Positions 1 through 11,915 are shown, counted from the stretch's first letter. The stretch: 64,000 nt of DNA from Echinarachnius parma (GCA_037951105.1 JBAMJV010007487.1:124001-188000); one strand, 5' to 3'. Made by a program: numbers and translations. Notes: generated by a model from the sequence alone, not told the origin.

Positions 1-1222
1 TGAACTAAAAAAGAGAAAGAAGTTTGATTTTCACTTATTTTTACATTGTCCAATTATTTAATATAATTTGGATTAGGGTAACAGAAAAAAACTCTAGATG
101 TGTAAATCAGTACATAAGGTAGAAATAATTTTGAAATTTCTTGCAATGACATATATTGTACTTTTCTATTGTGAGAAAAGAAATGTGCTGAACTTTTTAT
201 GAACTAAAAGAAAGAAGATCTATATTTCAAAATACCATTTTTTAGCTTGGTGAGAAAAGAGACGTACAATTCTGAACTTTGGGGATAAACACATTTTAAA
301 GACAAATCTGTAAGTTTCCCTAAATAAACTGAAAGTGATTAATTTGCTTGGTGATATTTATATTTATCCTTAATCATTTGGTAATGTACTAAAGAATATA
401 TACTTTTGGATGTTTTTTTTTTGTTTATACGTTTTCTTCTCTTTCTCAGAAAACCCCAAACATGACCAGAATAACAATTAACCTTTTACTCCAAAATTCC
501 AATACCAACAGAATAGAAACACAATTCATTTTAAAGCATTCATTACATTTGACATATTACTGAACCTGGGTTATATCATTGTTAATTAAATGATTTACAA
601 AATTAATAAAATGGGGGTCTTCGCTTTCGATCCTATTATAAATAACTCACCACATATCAAATATGATGCAATTCTTACTGGTCAAATTCTTGAATGAAAT
701 ACAGAGTAAAATAAAATTCAGTGCATTGTGAGAAAAGTGTGACTCTAAAATGAACTTAATGCATGATTTACGCTCTATAGTTTTGTTTAAAAATAGATGG
801 TATCTGTATGGGGTCCACCCTTAAATAAAACTAAGGCTCTGTGACTAATCAAATAGAGAAAACAAAAGCTATACAATATTTGTTATAAGTTTGACACAGG
901 CATACATTCTAACCACCAAGAGGGCACTGAATAGAATACTATGTGCATAGGTTAGACAGTATACTAGTACTTAGCTTATTCACGCTAGAAATTTAGAATA
1001 AATTCACAAATAGGTACTTGTTTTTCTATGATTTGTAGCTAAATCATTTGAATAATTTCACTTAATTAATATTCTTAAAAAAAGAGATTAAAGAAAAAAA
1101 AACATTAAATATTAATAGAGTTAGAAACATGTAGTAGGAAAAAATTTATAAATATAACTTTAATGTGAATTTGGACTGTTTTAATTGTATAAGCTAAGGG
1201 TACATGTAGGTAGTTTGAATGT
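1..1222. other. AT-rich non-coding DNA upstream of the non-LTR element
   Basis: No convincing gene is seen. The first 300 bases contain degenerate repeats of a theme reading roughly GTGAGAAAAGA followed by GAACT (near 170, 250 and 726). Part of this stretch may be the 5' untranslated region of the retrotransposon that follows, but no 5' boundary or target-site duplication could be recognised. Confidence 0.4.
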
Positions 1223-1234
1223 GTGTTTGTAGTG

Positions 1235-4200
1235 ATGTATGAATCTTGTAAGCATTGTAGATCTCTTCAATCTATATCTTCTACTCAGTCTTTATGTACA
1301 AAATGTTTATCGAACATATTCCCTTTTAATCATATTATTGACAATAATGAATATCTTTGGTCAGTGTATAGTTTCTTTCATCTCAATCACAATATTGATA
1401 TAGAAAGGATTCAAAGATTGAGAGTTAATCCCTTTGAGTTGAATAAATTGGAGCAAAATGATTTTCTTGATATTATAAATGATGACAATGTTCAATACAT
1501 TTCTTGTGGCGCAAGCAGTTATATATTTCCTGAAGATTTTTATGAAAAGTTCAAGAGCCATCAAGATTATTTTTCAGTGATGCATTTGAATACTAGAAGC
1601 TTGTGCAAAAATTTTGATAACTTACAAATATTATTGGCATCACTTAAATATAATTTTGATATTATAGGTATAAGTGAAACATGGTTTAATTGTAACACTC
1701 ATTTGGAAATGTACAATATAGAAAATTATTCCTTGGTTCAAGTTTGTAGATCAGATAAAATTGGAGGGGGTGTTGCTATATATGTGAAAAATGGAATTAA
1801 CTACTCTATTCGTAATGACTTATCTTTTTGCTCACCAGAGTTAGAGGTAATCTTTATTGAAGTGAAAGGTTTGGAAAATAAATTTAAAGTTTTTGGCTGT
1901 GTTTATAGACCCCCTAATACTAATGTATCAAGTTTTAATGACAAACTAAATACATGTCTATGTGTGCTAGAAAAAGAAAAGAAAGACATAATGTTGATGG
2001 GTGATTATAATATTGACTTGCTTCATCATCAATCTCATGATAAGACAAATGAGTTTTTAGAAACTATGTTCTCTTATAATATGTACCCACTAATTTCAAA
2101 GCCTACACGCATTACCGCAAGATCTTGCACCTTAATAGATAATATATTTATAAATACTTTTCATGAAAATGTACAAACTGGTTTATTATATACGGATATT
2201 TCCGATCATTTTCCTATATTTTGTTTGGTAAAGATGGATAGATCAGTACAACAGCAATGTAATAATAATGTTAAAAAAAGGGTAATCACTGATACAAAGA
2301 TACAAGAATTTAAGACGAGATTAGCCAAGACTGATTGGTCAGCAATTTATATGAATCATGATACTAATGCAAGTTATAATTATTTCATAAAAACTTTTAC
2401 TATGTTGTATGACGATTGTTTTCCATTTAAAGAGCAAATAAATGTTAAACGCAAACCTAAGAAACCTTGGATATCAAATAGTCTATTAGTGTCAATTAAA
2501 AAGAAAAATCGTCTTTATATGGCATATTTACACAAACCAAGTGATACATCTAGGATCAAATATACTTTGTATAAAAATATGTTGACTACTCTTGTAAGAA
2601 ATAGTAAAAAACAATATTTTTATGACCTTTTTTCAAAGTGTAAAGGAAATATGAAAAAGACATGGAATAATATTAATGATGTACTAGGTAATAAGAAACA
2701 AAATGTTATACCGAATGAAATGTACTTAGGTAAAGATAAATATTCTTCACGCGAACAGATTGTTCAAGAGTTTAACTCTTACTTTGTTAATATAGGTCAG
2801 AAACTATCAAATTCAATTCCATGTGTACCTAATTCTTTTAAGAAATATTTAAGTTCAGATTATGTCAATAGTTTGTTTTTGAAACCAGCTACGGTTCATG
2901 AGTTGACAGAACTTTGTACATCACTAGACCCAGCTAAAGCGTGTGGTTGTGATGATATTTCTGCCAAAGTAGTCAAAGAATCAATCTTTTGTTTTGTAGA
3001 CCCTTTGTGCAATATATTCAATAAATCAATTTCCTCTGGGGTATTTCCGGATTCTTTGAAAGTAGCTAAAGTTGTACCATTATATAAAAAGAAATGTAAA
3101 CAAAATATTGATAATTATAGGCCTGTTGCCATTTTGTCAATTTTCTCTAAATTATTGGAAAAAGTTATGTATAGTAGATTATTTAGTTTTCTTGAAAAAT
3201 ATGAAATTTTAATTAATGAACAATTTGGGTTCAGAAAAAAACACTCAACTGCACATGGGGTCTTGAATTTGTCTAATTATGTTATAAATGAATTGGATAA
3301 AGGTAACTTTTGTTTAGGATTATTTATGGACCTGTCAAAAGCATTTGACACCATCGACCACCACATTCTTCTTGATAAATTATGTTATTATGGCGTGCGA
3401 GGTGTAGCACAAAACTGGTTCAGATCATATCTGACTGGTAGAAAACAGTATGTGGTGGTCGATGGTGTCAATTCTGAGCTTAAAGACCTATCATGTGGTG
3501 TACCTCAAGGTTCTGTTTTGGGACCTCTCCTGTTCCTTATTTATGTAAATGACATTATTAATAGTTCAAAGATTTTTCGGTTTTCTTTATTTGCAGATGA
3601 CACTGTAATTGTACTATCCCATAAGAATGTGCATACACTTATTTCAATGGTTAACTTAGAATTAAGTAAAATAGTTTCTTGGTTTCAAAATAACAAATTG
3701 CATCTTAATTATGAAAAAACAAATTATATTATATTTCGTTCAAAAAACAGGAGAGTTCCACCCAACCTTGATTCCATATCTATCCAAAATACATCCCTCC
3801 AATGTGTTCAATCATTATCTTTTCTCGGGGTTATTATTGATGAATTCTTAAGTTGGAAGGCTCATGTAAAGAATGTTACTTTGAAGGTATCAAGAGGTGT
3901 TGGAATACTATCAAAATTAAAATATATCGTCCCCCAAAATGTATTAATGCTACTTTATAATTCAATAATACTACCACACTTATCATATTGCAACATTGTG
4001 TGGGGAAACTCTTATTTATCTCATTTAAATAAAATAAAATTGTTACAAAAGAAGGCTATTAGAATCATAACAAATTCAGAGTATAATTGTTCTAGTAATC
4101 CCTTATTTATTAATATGAAAGTTCTTCCAATACAGCAACTTATAACGCTTAATACCCTCATATTTATGTATAATTTCCATACTGGTCATCTCCCGCTCAT

Positions 4201-4429
4201 ATTTAAAACTTTGTTTGTAATTAATTCATCTGTTCATCCTCACAACACAAGACAAACAATGTTATTACATAAGCCTCCTGTACGTACAACTCATGCTCTT
4301 AATTCATTTCAAAATGTGGGAATAAGCAAATGGAATAATCTCAGCTCCAATATAAGATCCAGTACAACTTTGACAAGATTTAAGAAATTGTGTAAAAGTG
4401 AATTGTTTACAATTTTATCATCTAATTGA
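1235..4429 (+). CDS. Non-LTR retrotransposon endonuclease / reverse transcriptase polyprotein
   Basis: The protein cuts target DNA and copies the element RNA at the nick (target-primed reverse transcription). I start at the ATG at 1235, giving 1064 residues. The open frame reaches back to 1223 only through a GTG, and a stop lies at 1211. The N-terminus has a CX2CX12CX2C cysteine pattern followed by an IFPFNHI segment, which looks like the end of a PHD-type zinc finger. Next comes an exonuclease-endonuclease-phosphatase domain (roughly residues 112-335), with MHLNTRSL, ISETW, YRPP, MGDYNID and SDHFPIF motifs. The reverse transcriptase (about 560-860) shows DNYRPVAIL, FMDLSKAFDTIDHH, GVPQGSVLGPLLF and the catalytic FADD box. 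A C-terminal region with a YNIVW-like segment ends the protein. No frameshift or internal stop is present. The family group is confident; the exact clade (Crack, Daphne, L2 or CR1) is not. Confidence 0.88.
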   Translation: MYESCKHCRSLQSISSTQSLCTKCLSNIFPFNHIIDNNEYLWSVYSFFHLNHNIDIERIQRLRVNPFELNKLEQNDFLDIINDDNVQYISCGASSYIFPEDFYEKFKSHQDYFSVMHLNTRSLCKNFDNLQILLASLKYNFDIIGISETWFNCNTHLEMYNIENYSLVQVCRSDKIGGGVAIYVKNGINYSIRNDLSFCSPELEVIFIEVKGLENKFKVFGCVYRPPNTNVSSFNDKLNTCLCVLEKEKKDIMLMGDYNIDLLHHQSHDKTNEFLETMFSYNMYPLISKPTRITARSCTLIDNIFINTFHENVQTGLLYTDISDHFPIFCLVKMDRSVQQQCNNNVKKRVITDTKIQEFKTRLAKTDWSAIYMNHDTNASYNYFIKTFTMLYDDCFPFKEQINVKRKPKKPWISNSLLVSIKKKNRLYMAYLHKPSDTSRIKYTLYKNMLTTLVRNSKKQYFYDLFSKCKGNMKKTWNNINDVLGNKKQNVIPNEMYLGKDKYSSREQIVQEFNSYFVNIGQKLSNSIPCVPNSFKKYLSSDYVNSLFLKPATVHELTELCTSLDPAKACGCDDISAKVVKESIFCFVDPLCNIFNKSISSGVFPDSLKVAKVVPLYKKKCKQNIDNYRPVAILSIFSKLLEKVMYSRLFSFLEKYEILINEQFGFRKKHSTAHGVLNLSNYVINELDKGNFCLGLFMDLSKAFDTIDHHILLDKLCYYGVRGVAQNWFRSYLTGRKQYVVVDGVNSELKDLSCGVPQGSVLGPLLFLIYVNDIINSSKIFRFSLFADDTVIVLSHKNVHTLISMVNLELSKIVSWFQNNKLHLNYEKTNYIIFRSKNRRVPPNLDSISIQNTSLQCVQSLSFLGVIIDEFLSWKAHVKNVTLKVSRGVGILSKLKYIVPQNVLMLLYNSIILPHLSYCNIVWGNSYLSHLNKIKLLQKKAIRIITNSEYNCSSNPLFINMKVLPIQQLITLNTLIFMYNFHTGHLPLIFKTLFVINSSVHPHNTRQTMLLHKPPVRTTHALNSFQNVGISKWNNLSSNIRSSTTLTRFKKLCKSELFTILSSN

Positions 4430-4761
4430 GTAGACTGAATTCATATGTTATTCTGTATTTTTTCCTCTCTTCTACTTTCTTTCCTTTTCTTCAAAATCTG
4501 CTGCGACATGGTATGAGTGTATTTATGCATGGTAGTTGGGGGGAGGGGGGCGGGTAGGGTGGGCTCACGAATGTAGTTTTATGTATGAATATTTATTTCC
4601 ATCAATGTGTATGTAATATTTTGTTATGTATTGATATGTGAAAGGGCCCTATTACAAGCTTTGCTTCCTAGGTGTCCCTAACCATTCATTATATTTTACA
4701 TTGTACAACATCATTCATGTATAAACTTTGTATTTGATTTTTAATGATTTGGTTGAATAAA

Positions 4762-4797
4762 TTGAACTTGAACTTGAACTTGAATAATTGAACTTGA
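4762..4797 (+). repeat. TTGAAC tandem 3' tail of the non-LTR element
   Basis: About five imperfect copies of the hexamer TTGAAC follow an AT-rich 3' untranslated region. The CR1/L2 reverse transcriptase recognises and extends such microsatellite-like tails, so this probably marks the 3' end of the insertion. Confidence 0.6.
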
Positions 4798-4990
4798 CCC
4801 ATTTTCTTAAATTTCTCTTTTTTCTGATAAAAATATAACTTTGATTTGCAATGGCAACTATTAGCAGTTATAGATCTATGCTCAGCAATGGGGTATAAAG
4901 TGCAAATACTCCTACTGATTCTTGACACCAAGTTTCATAGTTGCTCATAAAACCTTATTTGGAACATGAATCATGCTACTCCAAATAGCC

Positions 4991-5386
4991 TGGAACATAC
5001 TACTTTCTAATATCATTCAATGTGCCTGGAACATACTACATTCTAATATCATTCAATGTGCCTGGAACATACTACATTCTAATATCATTCAATGTGCCTG
5101 GAACATACTACATTCTAATATCATTCAATGTGCCTGGAACATACTACATTCTAATATCATTCAATGTGCCTGCAACATACTACTTTCTAATATCATTCAA
5201 TGTGCCTGCAACATACTACATTCTAATATCATTCAATGTGCCTGCAGCATACTACATTCTAATATCATTCAATGTGCCTGGAACATACTACATTCTAATA
5301 TCATTCAATGTGCCTGGAACATACTACTTTCTAATATCATTCAATGTGCCTGGAACATACTACTTTCTAATATCATTCAATGTGCC
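4991..5386 (+). repeat. 36 bp minisatellite, 11 copies
   Basis: Eleven head-to-tail copies of a 36 bp unit start TGGAACATACTAC and end TTCAATGTGCC, with unit starts at 4991, 5027, 5063 and so on. Variation is limited to a few positions (TGGAAC/TGCAAC/TGCAGC, CATTC/CTTTC). Because 36 is a multiple of three, two forward frames stay open across the array; I treat these as a by-product, not as genes. High copy similarity implies recent expansion. Confidence 0.95.
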
Positions 5387-5569
5387 TGCAGCAACAACTT
5401 GACATGGAAATAGAGTAAAACATGATTCCAATGAGTATGGGAACTTAAATGGTTACTATGTATCATTTCTACAGGAATTGCAGATGGGTTGGTTATTATC
5501 AGTAATTGAAATGAAAAGTCAAGGAACATTGCCGCATTCATCAGTAGCTGTTATAATGTTACCAATAGC

Positions 5570-5640
5570 CAGAGCTGGCAATTAGTATGGAACCACTGGC
5601 CCTGGGCAACCAAGCTTTTAGTCATTACATTTTTGGTTTC
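5570..5640 (+). repeat. Dispersed CAGGGCTC-type repeat (hAT-end-like), diverged copy
   Basis: The segment beginning CAGAGCTGGCAATTAG and running through CCCTGGGCAACC resembles the copies near 38186, 43688 and 51497. The best copies start CAGGGCTCGCAATTAG, which fits the ends of hAT transposons. No matching second end was found. Confidence 0.35.
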
Positions 5641-5687
5641 TCTATTTTTTCTTGGCTGACTGGGCAACCCAAATTAACCAACTCTCT

Positions 5688-5853
5688 TTGTTTTGGGCCA
5701 CTCTAGACTTGTTTTGGGCCACTCTAGACTTGTTTTGGGCAACTCTAGACTTGTTTTGGGCCACTCTAGACTTGTTTTGGACAACTCTAGACTTGTTTTG
5801 GGCAACTTTGACTTGTTTTGGGCCACTCTAGACTTGTTTTGGGCAAGCTACAT
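5688..5853 (+). repeat. 21 bp minisatellite, about 8 copies
   Basis: The unit TTGTTTTGGGCCACTCTAGA plus C is repeated about eight times, with CCACT/CAACT alternation and one slightly shortened copy. It lies next to the CAGAGCTGG repeat and shares the GGGCAAC/GGGCCAC theme with the other members of that family, so it may have expanded from it. Confidence 0.9.
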
Positions 5854-6694
5854 TTGAAAAGCATCCGTTCAACTTGACCAACATGGACTCCAGGGAGAAA
5901 ATTGATTGAACATTGCGATAGCAAACTTCTGATTATGGTCAATAATAAAACAAAAATTACACTTTAAAAGGGAATAAGCATAAATTAATTACAGAGGCCT
6001 GTACAATTGCTGGAATCTTGACCTCACAGTTCACACAATAATTCAGTTAAATTATGATCAGATGGCAAAATTAAAATTGGTCCAATAAGAAGATGAAAAA
6101 CAAATTTGTTTCATAAATAAGATGAGTATAACTTACTGTTTCTTGCAAGCAGGGAGTAGCACCTAAACTGTATATTTTCAGGACAGATTATTCAGTCATG
6201 ATGCAAATCTGTTTAAAAATAAGAAAAATAGATGAAGAAAACAGTTTTACGAGATGGGGCGAGTGTGATTTACAGGACTGTTGAATTACTGAGATTTTGA
6301 CTTCATGCAGGTACTTCAGAAGATGTGAGTAATGCCAGGATGATTCAACATGAACCAAAAAGTCACATTACTGAAGGGACAACTATGGAGGCAAATGCAA
6401 ATCATATTAACAGTTCTTTCCAACTCAACTGTGGTAGCACACTTATATTAATAAATAAATCAATATGTTACACCAGTCTATAATCATGAATGTTATTTTC
6501 TTGACGATCATATTGTAACCAATTTCATTTGTGCTATTTTTGCCCACTTTCTATTATGTTTGGGCTCTGACTATGCCTTTAGAAACAAGAGTGCAGCATT
6601 TATACAAGAGGGGAGAATCTGGTGATCACCACATACAATGTCAAGAACTGAAGTAGCACCTCTAGCATGTATAGTATTTATTCACTGCATTAGG
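5854..6694. other. No recognisable feature
   Basis: This is AT-rich sequence with only short open frames. I see no gene, RNA or clear repeat boundary in it. Confidence 0.4.
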
Positions 6695-7228
6695 TTAAAG
6701 GGATAGTTGAGTTTTGGTAGAGAGGGCGCTAGACTACTTTTTTGTTGTTGTGAGGTAATGAAAAACTGAGTGTAAAATTTGAAAGAGCATAATATTTAAA
6801 TAATAAAATCATCTTTGTTTGATCAAAATCGGTTCAGAGACGGCTGAAATATCAATAATTATAACAATTTGTAATAAAGCTGGGGCCCCAGGTTTATTAG
6901 AGAATTTTGAACCAGCCGTTAAAAATTCAAAAAAATGCTTCCTCTTTTCAAAAAGTTACAAAATAGGTATTTAAATAGTTTTTGGTTATTTCTCTATCTA
7001 ATCACTATTTCAACAAAACATCACATGCACAATATTTTATTCAAGATGAGTGTTTAGAGAGCGCCCTCTTTTTGAATGATAACATGACCTTTACTATATC
7101 ATTTGTAATTTTGTGTTCCTTTCTAGTTATAACTATTAGTTTGTAATGTAATGATGCAGGTTTTGGTTACTAAAATTCAGTTTCACCAAAACTGTACTCT
7201 CCTTACCAGAACTCAACTATCCCTTTAA
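6695..7228 (-). mobile_element. Short inverted-repeat element, TTAA-flanked family 1, copy 1
   Basis: A 534 bp element bounded by TTAA with terminal inverted repeats beginning TTAAAGGGATAGTTGAGTT. It carries the subterminal motif GAGGGCGC at one side and GCGCCCTCT at the other. Copies 2 and 3 lie at 39302-39872 and 48188-48718; this copy is in the opposite orientation to copy 2. There is no coding capacity. TTAA flanks would fit mobilisation by a piggyBac-type transposase, but the TTAA could also be part of the inverted repeat. Confidence 0.7.
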
Positions 7229-7605
7229 TACCCCCCCCCCCCCCGTACCCCACCCCAGCACTTTGATGGAATGAGAGAATCTTATAATGATCGCATTGCC
7301 AAGGGCATTATAGGAATACCCCTAGTATTATTCACAATTTTGCATCATTAGATTTGTAATATTTATCCAGAGAGTCTGATCTGTCACTTAGGAGTGGGTG
7401 CAAAGTGAGTCGAGTCTTTTTATTTAAAGACATTATATCCCACAAATATATGAAATTTATTTGAATTGAAAGTTATAGTTTTCACTTTAAATGTTTGAAA
7501 TAAAGAGCAATTTTATTTCCTTTTTAAAGAGGGGGGGGGGGGGGGGGGGGGTTGCATGCTGAGCAGAGGTGGATAGCTCTGAAAATGATATAAAAGGGGG
7601 AAAAA

Positions 7606-8708
7606 CATATATGAGACCGGCTCCCAGAGAATGGGTGTAAAGTCGGGATGGGTCTTTAGTACTTAGAGCCTCAAAATCATAAAATATTGTCTTTGGCTGA
7701 AATGTTTAACTTTATGGAATTTGATACTAACATGTTTCATCTACATTCTCTGAAAATTTCAGGTCCTTAATCAAATTTTTTATGCCGTAAATAATGATTT
7801 TTCTAAGCAACCTTCATTTCGGTTTCGACCAGAAACTCAGTAAATCCGCGCTGGCTGATCATGATCGATTGTGAAACGAACGCGCCAGCTATGTGTGTGT
7901 GATTCGACCGTACCGCCGCGCGGCGAGCTGCACGAAGAAAGCACTGTAGCTGTACAGTGATTGGTCAGACTAACCTGAATAGAGTTGTATTGTCCGTGTG
8001 TTGTACATTTCCGGGAAGCGTTCGCGGCATTTAACTTACTGTATAGTAAACGAGTACCTAGTTGGTTTGTTTATAATTCTATGGGTACCGCATTGAATCG
8101 CGCTGGGCATGCCGCAAGTGTGCAGTGTGCGTGTGCAGCGTACCATATCATACGGTATCAAACTGCGCTTTTCTTTTGTCTACCGGTGGCACAGCGGCGG
8201 TATGGTGAATATGATGCGGTGGTTTATTGCGGTACGTACATACACAATACACCGCGGTTGTAATACATGCACATCAAAGGGCAGCACATGGGCTAGTTTG
8301 TCGATCAACTGAGACTTAGGGCTGAGGTTTTGTACAATTACGTAATACCGGCGAAAGCGTTGCTGATTGGCCGATGAATAACAGTATAACTGCGCATGCA
8401 TTATTTCGTTTGCTGATCGATTACGAAAAGCGGAAAGGTGAAAGCGAACCGTTCAACTTCTCGCTCTGTGTGTGAGAATGCTTTTCTGAATGGATGCAAA
8501 ACTTTAGAAGCGATTTTCTCCGTTGTTTGACAAATCACGGGGCTCTGGTCCATGTTATTAATTTGCGTTTTTCTAGCCTTCAAGAAACTCATACTTATCA
8601 AGTTGTATATCATTTTAAAGCTGAAATCCTAGAGAATTCAAAACACTAACAATCTCAATTTTGATATTCCCGATGAATTACCCAAAGTGACAGAGCCGGT
8701 CACATATG
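7606..8708. mobile_element. Candidate 1.1 kb inverted-repeat element with CpG-rich interior
   Basis: The left end reads CATATATGAGACCGGCTC and the right end reads GAGCCGGTCACATATG. Weaker inverted similarity continues about 100 bp inward. The interior from about 7840 to 8500 is rich in CpG, unlike the AT-rich surroundings. Short open frames of 60-90 codons lie inside, none resembling a known protein. It could instead be a CpG-rich promoter flanked by chance similarity; no target duplication was recognised. Confidence 0.45.
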
Positions 8709-9150
8709 GGCAACTCCACGAAAAATGTTACCCAAGGGTGGAAAAATGAAACTCATGGGACAGCCTTGTTAACTACTGGATATTAATGAGGAAGGACCAT
8801 ATTTTGATGACTAAAGGAAACAAGAGCCCCAGGGGGGCACGACGCTCACCTGAGGTCAATCAATTCACATCTGGCGCATGTTCTCTCTGGCACCCTCAGA
8901 AGATATGAAATCAGTTGAAATCATGCCAAAATCTATAATGTGATGTACTATTTAATCAATAACTTTTGATCCCCTGTACCTAACATTATGATTTACCATA
9001 ATGTTTGGGTGAATCATAAAAAAAGACAGACACACATATAAGACAAAGCTTAACACATTTCACCAGCCACTGACCACTTCAGCATATTAACCCCACTCAC
9101 ATAGGGACCCTATGGGGCCATTCTGCGATATGACAACTTGCATTGTCATT

Positions 9151-9500
9151 TACCGTAAATCTCCGCGTGTACGGCGCACTTGTGTATAAGGCGCACCCCC
9201 TACTTTCTAAAAAAAAGAAATTTTGTTTTGGGACACTTACTTACAAAGATCTTCAATTATGAGAAAAATTTATAACAAATTGTTAATTATTAGATAATTG
9301 CATATATAATGAGTACTGCTGCTCATGAATGTATGAATATTCATTAGTAATTTGCTTAATAAACTTGAATTTTTTACCTATTTTTTACCTATCTTATATA
9401 TTTTTTTTTTTTGCTGTACCTGTGTATAAGGCGCACCCCCAACTTTTTCTATTTGTTTCCGACGGAAAAAAGTGCGCCTTATACACGGAGATTTAGGGTA
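9151..9500. mobile_element. TA-flanked inverted-repeat element (mariner-type target)
   Basis: A 350 bp element with ends TACCGTAAATCTCCGCGTG and its near-complement GGAGATTTAGGGTA, plus the internal word GTATAAGGCGCACCCCC repeated at 9183 and 9423. Both ends coincide with TA, as expected for the Tc1/mariner superfamily. It has no coding capacity. Confidence 0.7.
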
Positions 9501-11150
9501 TATAGATAAGGTCTACATGTTACAAAATGTCCAGATTGTAATACTTGTTGATGTGGAGAAGAAAATATTTGAAATTCATTTCACATTTCCTACGAGCCAT
9601 TCTTGGGTCCAATGCAGCTAGGTAAGAATAAGACTAGTTATTTGAGGTGTACAGGAAGAAAGAGCATAAATTCCTTTATTTTTAGAGCCCTATTCATTTA
9701 ATGATTTTTATTATTGTGTAAATAACTATAATTTAGAAAAAATCCTCAAATTGGCAACACATTGTGATACATGTATTTGTGAAACAGATATATTTGTGTT
9801 CAAATTGGCATCTTTGCGGCAAAGTCACTATATTTGTTTTAAATGGTTATTACTTAATATTTTCCACCTATTTTTATGCCATTGATCCATCGATGAAATT
9901 TAGGAGTTGCCAATTTGTAGAGGAAAACAATGATCAATTGTGCCTTAAAATAGCTCTCGTCCTTGATGGGATTACAGCTAGGTTCGGTATGATTTGATCA
10001 TTTGATCATCTTTTGAAGGAACACCAAAATGCACAAACAACTTTCATTCTTCATCTACCATTTTAGCAACTTTGGATCCCCTCCCTAAAGATAATTAAAG
10101 GAGTATATACCTCTGTGCAAAATTTAAGCTAGAATTGTTGAATAAGTAGTAAATGCATATAACAGAAAGAAAATAAAACAAAAACAAAATGTGACCTAGA
10201 AAACATCAATGATACAATAGGGGCATTCACACATGCTAAAAAGTAACAATTGCATGTTGCTTCAAATCATGATTATTTTTTTGCATATTTTATATTCATT
10301 TAATTCCAATGGGTTAATTTAATAGCATCATTTTATTCTCTGGTCTCTAACAGTCGAAAAAGCACAATGCAACTGAGTGTGCAAATGGAATGCTGTGAAA
10401 CCACTAGACCACCGAAAGGCTGGTTAATTTTAGAGTTTGATTCTAACTATCCCAGTAAGTAAGGTTATTTAATTCATTTAATTGTGCTGGGTCATTAAAA
10501 AAAGTATGTTTCTTGCATGTTCACACAGGCAAAAAAAACACCTCACAACCTGCTGGATTGTACGATTTTTAAATCAAAATGCACATGAGCAACTGGACCA
10601 AACTTTGACCTACATGTAACTATTCCGCACCCATCCATTGACCGAGTGCTGAAGATACTGTAAGCATGCATTTTGCATGTTGGATATGAAAACTGATACA
10701 ATTTACACTGTTCACACACACAAACACCACTTGCAAAAAGATACACCAAAAGTGTATTGCACATGATGATTTGAATCATACTTATTTTCATAAATAATCC
10801 GAACTACTATTTTCACGCACAAAACCGCCCCTCCCCCCCCCCCCCCCCCCGAAAAAAATAAAATAAAAATAATAACAAAAAAAATAATGAATTGCAACCT
10901 AAATAATCATAACTATTTGGGCAGTGTGAATGGTACTAGCAATGAAAGCTGCTAACAAGGTCAAGCATGAAAACATCAAAACATGAAAACACATGCTATA
11001 AATAGAAAGATTTGGGTCAAAACATGGTCCTAGATGTAAACAAGTGTCTGGGTTTCCTATTAGCATATTTATTTGCATATTTGGGAGAATGGTGATTGGC
11101 TGAGAGCAAGAGAAGGATAACCAGGTGCTTGTTAGTTGGTCTGCAGGTGG
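9501..11150. other. AT-rich filler with a truncated copy of the 323 bp unit
   Basis: No gene is recognised. At about 10026-10090 a short stretch matches the start and middle of the 11151 unit (AACAACTTTCATTCTTCATC, then CCATTTTAGCAACTTTGG), as though about 120 bp had been deleted from it. Confidence 0.4.
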
Positions 11151-11792
11151 TAGGGCCCCCAAAAAAACTGTTACGCCCACAGGGCCCTTGTGGGGCCACC
11201 CACAAAAATCTTGTGAACAACTTTCATTCTTCATCAATAGAGGCATCTACATATGAAATATCAGGTCTGTCATACTTCTGGATCTTGAGAAGAAGATGTT
11301 TAAAATTTACATATTTTTTACACTTGGTGCCCTCCTCCAGGGCCCCCCTGGGGGCCACGCCCACCATTTTAGCAACTTTGGTTCCTCTACTCCTAAAGAT
11401 GATTCCTGCCATGTTTGGTTGGAATCTAATCATTGATTCTGGAGAAGAAGATGAAAATGTATATTTCCTATGGTAGGGCCCCCCAAAAAACTGTTACGCC
11501 CACAGGGCCCTTATGGGACCACCCACAAAAATCTTGTGAACAACTTTCATTCTTCATCAATAGAGGCATCTAAATATGAAATATCAGGTCTGTCATACTT
11601 CTGGATCTTGAGAAGAAGATGTTTAAAATTTACATATTTTTTACATTTGGTGCCCTCCCCCAGGGCCCCCCTGGGGGCCACGCCCACCATTTTAGCAACT
11701 TTGGTTCCTCTACCCCTAAATATGATTCCTGCCAAGTTTGGTTGGAATCCGATCATTGGTTCTGGAGAAGAAGATGAAAATGTAAAAAGTTT
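11151..11792 (+). repeat. 323 bp tandem duplication (two copies)
   Basis: Two copies start TAGGGCCCCCCAAAAAACTG at 11151 (one extra A in the first copy) and 11474. They differ at only a few positions over about 300 bp. Each contains GC-rich palindromic patches (CCAGGGCCCCCCTGG-like). Overlapping open frames on both strands run through the duplication, but they do not resemble proteins. Confidence 0.85.
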
Positions 11793-11868
11793 ACGGACGA
11801 CGGACGACGCACGACGCACGACGGACGACGGACGACGGACGACGGACGACGGACGACGGACGACGGAC
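11793..11868 (+). repeat. ACGGACG heptamer microsatellite
   Basis: About eleven copies of a 7 bp unit (GGACGAC in register), with two early variants (GCACGAC). It ends directly before ACAAAAAGCGATCACAATAG and the hairpin. Confidence 0.95.
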
Positions 11869-11884
11869 AAAAAGCGATCACAAT

Positions 11885-11915
11885 AGCTCACTTGAGCCTT
11901 TGGCTCAGGTGAGCT
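11885..11915 (+). other. 14 bp stem hairpin at the repeat terminus
   Basis: AGCTCACTTGAGCC and GGCTCAGGTGAGCT pair across a TTT loop with one T/G wobble. It is followed by AAAAAG rather than a long T run. It probably forms the terminus of the element starting near 8822. Confidence 0.75.

Larger units (their letters stand above)
1235..4797 (+). mobile_element. Non-LTR retrotransposon, CR1/L2/Crack-like group, nearly intact
   Basis: The element consists of one long ORF, a 3' untranslated region of about 300 bp with a poly-pyrimidine and G-rich stretch, and a short tandem tail of TTGAAC units at about 4762-4797. Short tandem 3' tails instead of poly(A) are usual for the CR1/L2 group. The true 5' end is unknown, so the start given is only the first ATG of the ORF. 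No target-site duplication was found by eye. The uninterrupted ORF suggests a fairly recent insertion. Confidence 0.75.

Noticed and set aside
4973..5413. Two overlapping open frames of 126-146 codons with repeated peptides
   Set aside because: They are produced by the 36 bp minisatellite, whose period is a multiple of three. There is no start context, splice signal or protein similarity.
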